This document shows positions 1 through 6,812 of a DNA stretch of 12,675 nt, piece by piece. The DNA comes from Sandaracinaceae bacterium. GTDB taxonomy: Bacteria > Myxococcota_A > Polyangia > Polyangiales > Sandaracinaceae. The DNA lies in the NCBI GenBank assembly GCA_025056955.1, contig JANWYL010000071.1:1-12675 (forward strand), in the 5' to 3' direction. Positions within the stretch are counted from its first letter, which is position 1. The number at the start of each line of letters is the position of its first letter. The translations under genes and the position numbers were made by a program. The notes under the pieces were generated by a model. The model was given only the letters and a program-made list of their open reading frames with translations. It searched no databases and had not been told where the DNA came from.

Positions 1-680
1 GGTGACGGCGATGGTTGAAAATTGGGTGATAGCGGGATGGCAGGGCGTGTTGGTGGGGGGGAAAGGGGCGGAACAGGTGATGGGATTGGATCTTGCTCGT
101 TGTTGAACCCTTGAGCTTCTCTGAGATCAAAGGGGACGGTGATTTCGTTTGGTTCAAAGAGGGGGTCTGTGCTTTGTGGAGGCAAGGATGGCAGGATGGT
201 TGAATCGGCAGGATCGTCATTGCCACGTGGTAACCCAAAAGAATCTGTCAGTTCAAAAAAAGAAACTTCCATGGTGGGTGCTTCAAGCTTTGATGCGGGC
301 ACACTGAGGCCAAGCTGCTTGTCTCTGTTTTCTGCCTCCTCGAGCAGAGATCGGACGAGGGGATCGAGCGGGTCAAGCTCCAGGGCCATGCGAAGGTGCT
401 TGAGGGCAAGAACAGGTTCGTCGCTTCGGAGGTAGGCTTCACCCAGCAGCCGGTGGGCTTTGGCATTTCTGGGTTGCATGCGAAGGAGGGCCAAAAGTTC
501 AACCCTCGCCTCCTCGAGGCGTTGAGAGGCAAGGAGCGCCTCGCCAAGGAGGCGTTGAACCTCTGGATCGCTGCCTCCAGACAAAAAAAAGCGCCTTGCC
601 TCTCGGATTGCATCTTCATATCTACGCTCGGTGATCGCTTGCCGAAGCCCTGTGAGCAATTCAGAGCTTTGTTGCTGCAT
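1..680 (-). CDS. TPR-repeat protein, partial (C-terminus outside window)
   Basis: The frame is open from an ATG at 680 down to the left edge, giving 226 visible residues. Residues 6-106 form about three TPR-like helical hairpins, with typical motifs such as RYEDAIREARRFF, RLLGEALLASQRLEEA and LLGEAYLRSDEPVLALKHL. After residue 120 the chain becomes low-complexity and rich in Pro, Ser and acidic residues, as in a disordered linker leading to a further domain off the edge. No signal peptide is visible, so it is probably cytoplasmic or the cytoplasmic part of a larger protein. The start has no convincing Shine-Dalgarno; in-frame TTG codons lie 6 and 9 bases upstream. The gene sits 36 bases after the transsulfuration gene in the same frame, so co-transcription and translational coupling are likely. 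The function of the whole protein cannot be told from this part. Confidence 0.8.
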   Translation of the reverse strand, partial: MQQQSSELLTGLRQAITERRYEDAIREARRFFLSGGSDPEVQRLLGEALLASQRLEEARVELLALLRMQPRNAKAHRLLGEAYLRSDEPVLALKHLRMALELDPLDPLVRSLLEEAENRDKQLGLSVPASKLEAPTMEVSFFELTDSFGLPRGNDDPADSTILPSLPPQSTDPLFEPNEITVPFDLREAQGFNNEQDPIPSPVPPLSPPPTRPAIPLSPNFQPSPS

Positions 681-716
681 TCTCAACAAGATCGGTTGAA
701 TGCGTGAGCCTGGCTT

Positions 717-1898
717 TCACAAAAGGCCGTTTTTTTTACCTGCCTTGCGCAAGGCCTGGTCCAAGTCTTCGCAAAGGTCATCAGGATCCTCCACACCCAC
801 AGAGATCCGGACAAAGCCATCGACAATCCCAAGTGCCTTTCGTTGTTCAGGGGGGATAGAGCCATGGGTCATGATGGACGGCATTTCGATGAGCGATTCC
901 ACTCCTCCAAGGCTTTCAGCACAAGTGAAGACAGAAGTTTCTGAGAGGGCAATGCGGGCAACCTCATCGCCACCACGAACCACAAAAGAGAGCATGCCAC
1001 CAGCTGCTTTCATCTGCTTTTTGGCAAGCTCATGTTGGGGATGGGAAGGAAGACCGGGATAGATGACCCGCTCGACCATGGGGTGAGATGCGAGAAAGTA
1101 TGCGACACGATGGGCGTTTTGAACATGCCTTTCCATGCGAAGGTGCAAGGTTTTGATCCCGCGCAAAACCAAGTAGCAATCAAAAGGTGAGGGCACGGCG
1201 CCAATCGCATTTTGGAGAAATCGAAGTTGCTCATGCCAACCACTGTCATTGGTCATCACGCAGCCACCAACCACATCCGAGTGGCCATTCAGGTACTTTG
1301 TTGTCGAATGCACCACCAAAGTGGCACCCAACTCCAGCGGTTTTTGAAGGTAGGGGGTGGCGAAGGTATTGTCCACAACAAGAGGGATTGAACGCGACTT
1401 GCACCGTTCTGCAACAGCAGAGATGTCGATGAGTTTCAGGGTGGGGTTTGTTGGTGTTTCAATCCATACCAACTTGGTATTTGGGCGGATCACCTCGTCA
1501 AGGCGGCGGGGATCACTGAGATCCACTTGGGTGCTCTCTAGCCCCAATGGGCCCATCACCTTTTTGAGGATGCGGTATGAACCACCATAAAGGTCGTCAC
1601 ACGCGATCACGTGGTCGCCTGGGCGGAGCACGTGCAAGATGGTTGACATTGCGGCGCAACCAGAGGCGAAGGCAAGGGCGTGTTTACTCCCTTCCAGGGC
1701 CGCAAGGCAATGCTCCAGGGTGCGGCGGGTTGGATTGTCGGTTCGCGAATACTCGTAAGCTCGTGGCTTTCCCGGGCCATCTTGCGCAAAAGTGCTCGAA
1801 AGCACAATCGGTGTCATCACTGCTCCCGAAAGCGGATCGGGCTCTTGGCCAGCGTGAACTGCCAGAGTATCGAAGCGCATGGCTTTGAGTTTTGACAT
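717..1898 (-). CDS. Cystathionine gamma-synthase / gamma-lyase family PLP enzyme
   Basis: A cytoplasmic PLP enzyme of the Cys/Met metabolism (transsulfuration) family, acting on cystathionine or O-acyl-homoserine-type substrates. The 393 residues match the usual family length. Family landmarks are present: YEYSRTDNPTR (residues 48-58, phosphate-binding Tyr and Arg), DDLYGGSYR (101-109), WIETPTNPT (145-153), VVDNTFATP (174-182), the PLP lysine K201 in STTKYLNGHSD, and AESLGGVESLIEMPSIMTH near the C-terminus. I chose the ATG at 1898 because AAGG (1904-1907) lies 5 bases upstream and homology begins there. A longer frame to 1979 would add a basic, Leu-rich tail not usual for the family. The family mixes gamma-synthase, gamma-lyase, beta-lyase and sulfhydrylase activities, and the sequence alone does not separate them; I see no neighbouring Met or Cys gene to decide. 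It is divergent from the lipoprotein gene at 2026. Confidence 0.95.
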   Translation of the reverse strand: MSKLKAMRFDTLAVHAGQEPDPLSGAVMTPIVLSSTFAQDGPGKPRAYEYSRTDNPTRRTLEHCLAALEGSKHALAFASGCAAMSTILHVLRPGDHVIACDDLYGGSYRILKKVMGPLGLESTQVDLSDPRRLDEVIRPNTKLVWIETPTNPTLKLIDISAVAERCKSRSIPLVVDNTFATPYLQKPLELGATLVVHSTTKYLNGHSDVVGGCVMTNDSGWHEQLRFLQNAIGAVPSPFDCYLVLRGIKTLHLRMERHVQNAHRVAYFLASHPMVERVIYPGLPSHPQHELAKKQMKAAGGMLSFVVRGGDEVARIALSETSVFTCAESLGGVESLIEMPSIMTHGSIPPEQRKALGIVDGFVRISVGVEDPDDLCEDLDQALRKAGKKNGLL

Positions 1899-1963
1899 GG
1901 TTACCTTAGCAAACAATAAGAGCAGTCGCTTGCAACTGCGCTTAAGACGGGTTAGGGGTTTTG

Positions 1964-1979
1964 GTGTTTTTTCAAACAC
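1964..1979. promoter_or_regulatory. Inverted repeat, possible operator in divergent intergenic region
   Basis: GTGTTT and AAACAC form a perfect 6-base inverted repeat around the 4-base centre TTTC. It lies in the 127-base gap (1899-2025) between the divergent transsulfuration and lipoprotein genes, where a shared operator would be expected. No clear TTGACA/TATAAT promoter was recognised in this gap. A repeat this short can occur by chance. Confidence 0.25.
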
Positions 1980-2025
1980 GGAGCAGATGAAACGGTGGAT
2001 GGATTTGTGTTAAGCATTGCTTTTG

Positions 2026-2625
2026 ATGGTTACACAAAGGGCGTTGGTATTGGCGTGTGTGGCAATGGCGATTTGTGGGTTAGCGTGCGTGAACCCGAGC
2101 CCATCGAGGCTATATGCAACGCTTTCATGGAAGGTGCGTTGCCCAACTTCCGAAGACATTGCCAATCGGTGCATGGGGGGGTGTGTCGAGGGAGTAGAAC
2201 GGATGTACGATGGCTTTGACGGCGAAGGCGCACGCCTCTCATGCAGCGTTTTCAATGGCCAGGTTCTCAATTTTCAAATCATTCTTGCAAGCGGAGAGTT
2301 TCTCGCCCTCGAGCAGGTGGTGATTTCGGGTGGGGTTGGGGTAGACGGGATGGTCAGAGTGAGGGAGGGCAACGAATACGAAGGAAAAGTTGGAGCAGGA
2401 GCCCCCTCTGATGACCGGCCTTGCCAGGTCACGGATGTGCAGTTTACCCGCGACATGGCTTCAGGGGATTCACTCATCATTGGGAAGGTGCGTTGTTATC
2501 GCATGCGCTCTCCTGCAGACCGGCTCCTTTGTAGAGGGCTCAGTGCGCCAGGAGGGCAGCCTGCCACGGCTCCTCCTTTTGAGTTTCGCATCTATGCTTG
2601 CCCAGGTGCCAAGCCCGGCATTTGA
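2026..2625 (+). CDS. Small Cys-rich putative lipoprotein, function unknown
   Basis: I do not recognise a family. The 199-residue product starts with a basic n-region (MVTQR) and a hydrophobic stretch to about residue 20, followed by C21 in GLAC. This is a non-ideal but plausible lipobox, so the product is probably an exported, membrane-anchored lipoprotein. After C21 there are eight more cysteines (39, 49, 53, 73, 133, 157, 169, 192), enough for four disulfides and fitting an extracytoplasmic location. The middle is beta-strand-like, with alternating hydrophobic residues (QVLNFQIILASGEFLALEQV). The ATG at 2026 is chosen over in-frame TTG codons at 2017 and 2023; none has a good Shine-Dalgarno. 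The stop lies 7 bases from the stop of the convergent SDR gene, with no terminator hairpin between them. Confidence 0.7.
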   Translation: MVTQRALVLACVAMAICGLACVNPSPSRLYATLSWKVRCPTSEDIANRCMGGCVEGVERMYDGFDGEGARLSCSVFNGQVLNFQIILASGEFLALEQVVISGGVGVDGMVRVREGNEYEGKVGAGAPSDDRPCQVTDVQFTRDMASGDSLIIGKVRCYRMRSPADRLLCRGLSAPGGQPATAPPFEFRIYACPGAKPGI

Positions 2626-2632
2626 TTGCTGA

Positions 2633-3592
2633 CTAGCGGTCATCGAAGGAGTGGGCTTGTCGTGAGTACCACTCCCCAAGCCTTCGCATTCCTTCCTCCA
2701 TGGGCACGAAGGGCTCAAAGCGGAGGTCTTGGATGGCTTTTTGGATATCGAAACGGGTTGCTTGGCCACGTCGGACCACCTCTTCAAAAGGAAGCCTTCC
2801 CCAACCGAGGGCAGCGACGAGCTTGCGAATCCTGTATGAAAGCCTTGGACGAGGTGGGGGAAGCCTCAGGGCCTGGGCCATCTGTCCCAAAAATTCTCTG
2901 AGTTCCACAAAATCTGAGTCGGCGATATAGTAGGCATTGCCAGGGGCTTTGGGGGAGCGCCAAGCACAAAGGGCGGCTTCAGCCAGATGCTCGATGTAGG
3001 TGGTGGCAACCAGGTTGCGGCCACTTCCACAGAGGTCGATGCCACCGCTTTTGGCTTCTTTGCGGAGCTGTTCAACTCCTTTCCAATCGCCGGGCCCCCA
3101 AAGCCAAGCAGGTCGAAGGGCTGTGATGCCGACCTGATCGTCGCTATGGGCCAGAGCGATCTCTTCGCCGAGTTGGATGGCTTGGGCTCTGGCACCAATC
3201 GGCGGCTTGGGCAGGCTTCGCCGCTCATCCCAGTGCACCCTGGCTTCGTCGGAAAGCACCACATCGGCACAGGAGATGAGGATGATTCTTTCCACCTTGG
3301 CCCATCGGGCTGCTGCGATTGTGTTTTCGATGCCTGCCACATGAACCCAACGCAGCTTGCTTTTTTCCTCATGGGGTCGAGGGGCGACGGCGACAAAAAT
3401 CGCTTGGCAGCCCCTGGCTGCTTCTGCGATGCTGTTTGGGTTTTCGATGGTTCCTGGCCAAACCTCAACGCCTTGAGGAAGGATCGCATCTTTGCGGCGA
3501 ACAAGTCCACGCACCTCGTGCCCTTCATCGAGCAGTCGCTTGACGATGGCTGAGCCGGCAAAACCGCTTGCACCGATGACCAAGGCGCGCAT
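2633..3592 (-). CDS. Extended SDR / NAD-dependent epimerase-dehydratase-like protein, degenerate active site
   Basis: A Rossmann-fold protein of the epimerase/dehydratase or 3-beta-HSD-like SDR superfamily, 319 residues. The nucleotide-binding motif GASGFAG is at residues 7-13, preceded by a hydrophobic strand. The strand-4 region VAVAPRP (68-74), the ISCADV segment with S107 at the usual catalytic Ser, and LRPAWLWGPGDW (159-170) are all typical. The position where YxxxK is expected reads PPIGARAQAIQ (130-140), so Tyr is replaced by Ile132 and Lys by Ala136. The C-terminal part is as in sugar-epimerase relatives. Classical oxidoreductase chemistry is therefore doubtful; a binding or regulatory role, or different chemistry, is possible (inference). 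The start at 3592 is preferred because GAGG (3598-3601) lies 5 bases upstream and the Rossmann strand begins there. Longer in-frame starts at 3613 and 3658 have poorer sites. Divergent from a membrane protein gene. Confidence 0.88.
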   Translation of the reverse strand: MRALVIGASGFAGSAIVKRLLDEGHEVRGLVRRKDAILPQGVEVWPGTIENPNSIAEAARGCQAIFVAVAPRPHEEKSKLRWVHVAGIENTIAAARWAKVERIILISCADVVLSDEARVHWDERRSLPKPPIGARAQAIQLGEEIALAHSDDQVGITALRPAWLWGPGDWKGVEQLRKEAKSGGIDLCGSGRNLVATTYIEHLAEAALCAWRSPKAPGNAYYIADSDFVELREFLGQMAQALRLPPPRPRLSYRIRKLVAALGWGRLPFEEVVRRGQATRFDIQKAIQDLRFEPFVPMEEGMRRLGEWYSRQAHSFDDR

Positions 3593-3597
3593 TCGGT

Positions 3598-3601
3598 CCT
3601 C
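3598..3601 (-). promoter_or_regulatory. Shine-Dalgarno of the SDR gene
   Basis: GAGG on the minus strand lies 5 bases before the ATG at 3592. It decides that start over two upstream in-frame codons. Confidence 0.55.
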
Positions 3602-3640
3602 ACTGGCTTCCATTTTTGAACATTTCTCAGGTAGGGTAGG

Positions 3641-4744
3641 GTGCGCCAGCCTTCTCAAGCTTGCAGTGGCTCCGTTTTCACACTAGCGCTTAGCTGTATT
3701 TTTGCCCCTGGAGTGGTGCCATTGGAGAGTGCAGTAGGAGACAATCACGGCGTTTTCAGGCGTGTCATTGAAGATGCCCTGATTGCTGTTTTTGCTGTTA
3801 TGGCCAGTGGAGCCGCCTCGTTTGATCTCGTCGTGGGGCGCCTCTGGACCCACGGCTTTTACCTGAGGGGGGCTCACGTGATGGAGGGAGCGAGGGCGCT
3901 TGTAAGCCACGTGTCCTTCTTTCGCAACCTTGGAGCGATTGCAGCGTTGGGGGGAGGAGCGTGGCTTTATCTTTCAATTGGGCGCAGAAGCCACCTGCCC
4001 AACCCCTGGCTCAATGCGCTTTGGCGGGCCTTTTTGAGTGCTTTGGGGGGAGTTCTTTTGGCTTCTTTTGGAATGTCTCTTTTCTTTCCTCCATCCCATT
4101 TGCCTCGCCCTGTTGTGGCAATCGGATTCGTATTGACCCAACTCCTTTGTGTGGTTTTGGCTGTGATGCATGCAAAGGACTGGTTTCGTAGGGCCCTGGG
4201 GTTGGGACTGATTGCATTGGCTTCCCTTCTCTCCTTGCTCTATCGGACGCAGCAGCTTCTTGAGTGGACTGCCTGGAAAGAGGTTTCCCTCAGGCACATT
4301 CCTCACCTCGGATGGGCAGGGGAAGCGGCTTGGCTTTTCGTTCTTTTGTGGATTGCTGAGCCATTTGCTCTTTTTTCCTCCCTCGTGCGAAGGGAGTGGA
4401 AGCGAATTGGGGGATTTGCAATCCTTTTTTTTGTTGTGGTCTCACTTTTGTCAGCCGTGCGAAGCGAGGAGGAATTGGAAAGGCTTGCCTATACTGGCTT
4501 TCGGCTTGAATTGATTTCATCCTTTGCTCCCCATGCTTTTTGGGTGTTTTTGGCAGCTGTTTTCGCATGGGGATGCACTTGGCTTCCCTCCCTCCCAATT
4601 CCTTGGTCAAAGACCAGCGCCTTTTTCCTGTGGCTTGGAGCAGGCTTTGCTCCGCTCATGCCTTCTTCCATTCTCTATCAGGCATTTGCTGTGCTGATTT
4701 TGGTGTGGAAAGCGATGCGGGAGAGAGAAGAGGGAAGCAACTAG
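3641..4744 (+). CDS. Polytopic inner-membrane protein, function unknown
   Basis: A 367-residue, strongly hydrophobic protein with about nine or ten membrane segments, near residues 11-28, 45-66, 96-113, 128-149, 156-177, 186-201, 228-248, 256-273, 297-318 and 327-358. Basic residues cluster in several of the loops (for example GRRSH 114-118, WFRR 181-184, RREWKR 250-255). I do not recognise a transporter or enzyme signature; the low number of polar residues within the segments argues against a simple ion channel call. The start is uncertain. GTG at 3641 follows a purine-rich GTAGGGTAGG; GTG at 3713 or ATG at 3800 would drop the first segment. The gene is divergent from the degenerate SDR gene and overlaps the aminotransferase gene tail to tail by 3 bases. 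Its codon use and composition look like the neighbours. Confidence 0.72.
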   Translation: MRQPSQACSGSVFTLALSCIFAPGVVPLESAVGDNHGVFRRVIEDALIAVFAVMASGAASFDLVVGRLWTHGFYLRGAHVMEGARALVSHVSFFRNLGAIAALGGGAWLYLSIGRRSHLPNPWLNALWRAFLSALGGVLLASFGMSLFFPPSHLPRPVVAIGFVLTQLLCVVLAVMHAKDWFRRALGLGLIALASLLSLLYRTQQLLEWTAWKEVSLRHIPHLGWAGEAAWLFVLLWIAEPFALFSSLVRREWKRIGGFAILFFVVVSLLSAVRSEEELERLAYTGFRLELISSFAPHAFWVFLAAVFAWGCTWLPSLPIPWSKTSAFFLWLGAGFAPLMPSSILYQAFAVLILVWKAMREREEGSN

Positions 4745-5940
4745 GATACTTTTTCAAGGGCCTTTTTGATTCGCTCGATTCCCCTATCAATTGACTCGAT
4801 GGATGTGGCGTAAGAAAAACGCAAGTAGTTAGGAGCCCCGAACGCGCTTCCCGGTACAACAGCCACATGGGCCGCGTGAAGAAGGTAAGTGGCCACTTCG
4901 ATGTCGTTTGTGAACTTTTGGCCTCCGGTCGAGCGATTGATGAGCCCTTCAATTGAAGCGAAGGCGTAAAACGCCCCTTCTGGCATCCGACATCGGAAAC
5001 CGGGCAGGCGATTGAGGCCTTCGACCATCCGTTGCCTGCGCTTGGCAAATTCTTCCTTCAGCTCTTCCACGAAGGATGAGGCCTCGCGCAAGGCCGAAAG
5101 CGCAGCGTACTGGGCAATAGAGCAAATGTTTGATGTGGATTGGCCTTGGATCATTTCACAGCGTTCGGCAAGCTCGGGCGGTGCGATGATCCAGCCAACA
5201 CGCCACCCTGTCATCGCAAAACTTTTGCTTGCTCCGTCCACAATCACCATGCGCTTCCGCAGTTCTGGAGCGACTTTGATCAAGGAAACGGCTTCGAAGC
5301 CGTCGTAGACGAGGCGGCCATAGATTTCATCCACGATGATCCAACAATCGTGATCGGCCACTGCCTCTGCGATGGCTTCAAGGCTCTTTCTGTCGTAGGC
5401 AGCACCGGTTGGGTTGGAGGGAGTGCAAAGCACGACCGCTTTGGTCCTTGGGCTCAGCGCTTTGCGAAGTTCGTCGGGATCAACCCGAAAGGCTTGGGAC
5501 TCATGGGTGGGAATCACAACCGGCTTTGCTCCGAAAAGCAAGGCATGCTCTGGATAGCTTACCCAATAAGGGGCAGGGATGATGACTTCGTCTCCTGGTT
5601 CATACAAAGCGACTGCCAAATTGAAGAGCGCTTGCTTGGCCCCACATGAGACCACGATCTCAGAGGGCGATATTTCCACTCCTCGGCGTTGGCTTGCTTC
5701 TTCTGCGATGGCTTCAAGGAGGGGTGGAATGCCTCGCACAGCAGTGTAATGGGTATACCCCTTGTCAATTGCCTGCTTTGCTCCCTCCTTGGCTGAAAGA
5801 GGCGTCTCAAAATCGGGCTCGCCCACGCTGAAAGAAATCACATCAATGCCTGCTGCCTTCATCGCGGCGGCTTGCTGAGCGACAGCCAAAGTGGCCGAGG
5901 GACGAATCAGATCCAGTCGAGAAGCGAAAGCGAGCGGCAC
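4741..5940 (-). CDS. Class I aspartate-type aminotransferase
   Basis: A PLP-dependent aminotransferase of fold type I, of the Thermus-type aspartate aminotransferase group (399 residues, the family's usual length). It transfers amino groups between Asp/Glu and 2-oxo acids; some members also act on prephenate or aromatic substrates, so substrate is not fixed. Visible features are SVGEPDFETP (38-47), CGAKQALFNL (99-108), W126 in APYWVSYPEH, N176 in PSNPTG, D204 and Y207 in VDEIYG, the PLP lysine K239 in ASKSFAMTGWR, R247, and the substrate carboxylate Arg R374 in NYLRFSY. I chose GTG at 5940 because family homology begins there. No Shine-Dalgarno is visible for it, and the open frame extends to 6114 without a better start, so the exact start is uncertain. 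Divergent from pal; convergent with the membrane protein gene, sharing CTAG at the stop codons. Confidence 0.94.
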   Translation of the reverse strand: MPLAFASRLDLIRPSATLAVAQQAAAMKAAGIDVISFSVGEPDFETPLSAKEGAKQAIDKGYTHYTAVRGIPPLLEAIAEEASQRRGVEISPSEIVVSCGAKQALFNLAVALYEPGDEVIIPAPYWVSYPEHALLFGAKPVVIPTHESQAFRVDPDELRKALSPRTKAVVLCTPSNPTGAAYDRKSLEAIAEAVADHDCWIIVDEIYGRLVYDGFEAVSLIKVAPELRKRMVIVDGASKSFAMTGWRVGWIIAPPELAERCEMIQGQSTSNICSIAQYAALSALREASSFVEELKEEFAKRRQRMVEGLNRLPGFRCRMPEGAFYAFASIEGLINRSTGGQKFTNDIEVATYLLHAAHVAVVPGSAFGAPNYLRFSYATSIESIDRGIERIKKALEKVS

Positions 5941-5989
5941 AAAAGGGTGTCTATCACTTTTGTCATGTATGACCAAGGGCAAATTGGGA

Positions 5990-6018
5990 TTGACAGCGTG
6001 CAGTGTGGGGGTTACATC
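5990..6018 (+). promoter_or_regulatory. Likely sigma70-type promoter of pal-cpoB
   Basis: A perfect -35 hexamer TTGACA (5990-5995) is followed, after 17 bases, by TACATC (6013-6018), a weak -10. It lies about 55 bases before the pal start in the divergent gap and points toward pal. Confidence 0.45.
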
Positions 6019-6073
6019 GCGCGCGTGTTCTGCCCCAGCCCGTTCTGAAAATGGGGCCACAAGGATTGGGTCT

Positions 6074-6736
6074 ATGGCGCACCACATGAAAACATCGATT
6101 TGGCTCAGCACCATCTTTGCTGGACTGATAGGGATTGGCTGCGGCCCGACCTACCCAAATTGCGATAAGGACGACCAGTGCCGCGAGGGTGAGTTTTGCG
6201 TCAACGGCCGCTGTCGGGACTGCCGTGACGACTCCCACTGCCCACTTGGGCAAATCTGTGAACAGTACGATTGCGTTCCCATTCCTGGCTGGTGCAACAG
6301 CGATCGCGATTGCCCCCCCGGGCAAATGTGCCAGGACAACCGCTGCGTTCCGCGGCCTGTGGAGCAACGTGCTGAAGGCACTCAAGCCCTTCCTCCGCCT
6401 TCTCCACAACAGTGCGAGCTTCAACCGGTGTACTTTGATTTTGACGACCACTCCTTGCGTCCAGATGCTCGCTCTACGCTCGAAGCCAACGTCCAATGCA
6501 TGCGCGAGCGCAACATTCAAAAAATCATGGTGACTGGAATGTGTGACCCACGAGGCACCGAGGAGTACAACATGGCACTTGGGCACCGGCGGGCAAATTC
6601 AGTGCGGGATTACCTCCAGCGCCTGGGCGTGCAGCGCAACCGCATCGAAACGCGCTCAGTGGGCGAGGAGTATGCCACAGGAACTGACGAGGCCAGCTGG
6701 GCTCGAGATCGCCGTGCAGAAATCACGCCCCGCTGA
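6074..6736 (+). CDS. pal: Peptidoglycan-associated lipoprotein with Cys-repeat insert (Pal/OmpA family)
   Basis: An outer-membrane lipoprotein that binds peptidoglycan, the Pal part of the Tol-Pal system. The 220 residues contain a signal peptide (1-22) with C23 as the likely lipidated residue (lipobox GIGC, non-ideal). Residues 30-91 are three tandem repeats with exact spacing C-x5-C-x5-C-x4-C (C30-C47, C50-C67, C74-C91). A Pro-rich linker follows to about residue 113. The OmpA-like C-terminal domain spans 117-218: VYFDFDDHSLRPDA, TGMCDPRGTEEYNMALG with the conserved Asp158, and HRRANSV with the conserved Arg. The Asp and Arg are the diaminopimelate-binding residues of the family. The ATG at 6074 has AAGGA (6061-6065) 8 bases upstream; ATG 6086 is the alternative. 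The Cys repeats are not part of standard E. coli-type Pal and may bind a partner or metal (inference). Followed by cpoB; tolB is not upstream. Confidence 0.92.
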   Translation: MAHHMKTSIWLSTIFAGLIGIGCGPTYPNCDKDDQCREGEFCVNGRCRDCRDDSHCPLGQICEQYDCVPIPGWCNSDRDCPPGQMCQDNRCVPRPVEQRAEGTQALPPPSPQQCELQPVYFDFDDHSLRPDARSTLEANVQCMRERNIQKIMVTGMCDPRGTEEYNMALGHRRANSVRDYLQRLGVQRNRIETRSVGEEYATGTDEASWARDRRAEITPR

Positions 6737-6812
6737 GAAGCGCTTTGGAGGCTTGATTTGCTTTGCGACCACTTTTGAAAGTGGAAGGCACTGCTTTTTT
6801 TTCAAGCCCTGT

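Noticed and set aside
717..719. TGA as a selenocysteine codon joining the enzyme and the TPR protein
   Set aside because: The enzyme is full-length at this point and I see no supporting stem-loop or Sec-family context.
1899..1979. N-terminal extension of the transsulfuration enzyme to 1979
   Set aside because: The extra residues are unlike the family and the ATG at 1898 has its own Shine-Dalgarno.
2987..3553. 188-codon open frame on the plus strand opposite the SDR gene
   Set aside because: It is the complement of a well-supported Rossmann protein, with no ribosome binding site and no recognisable protein features.
5941..6114. N-terminal extension of the aminotransferase to 6114
   Set aside because: It would overlap the pal start, contains no family homology and no ribosome binding site.
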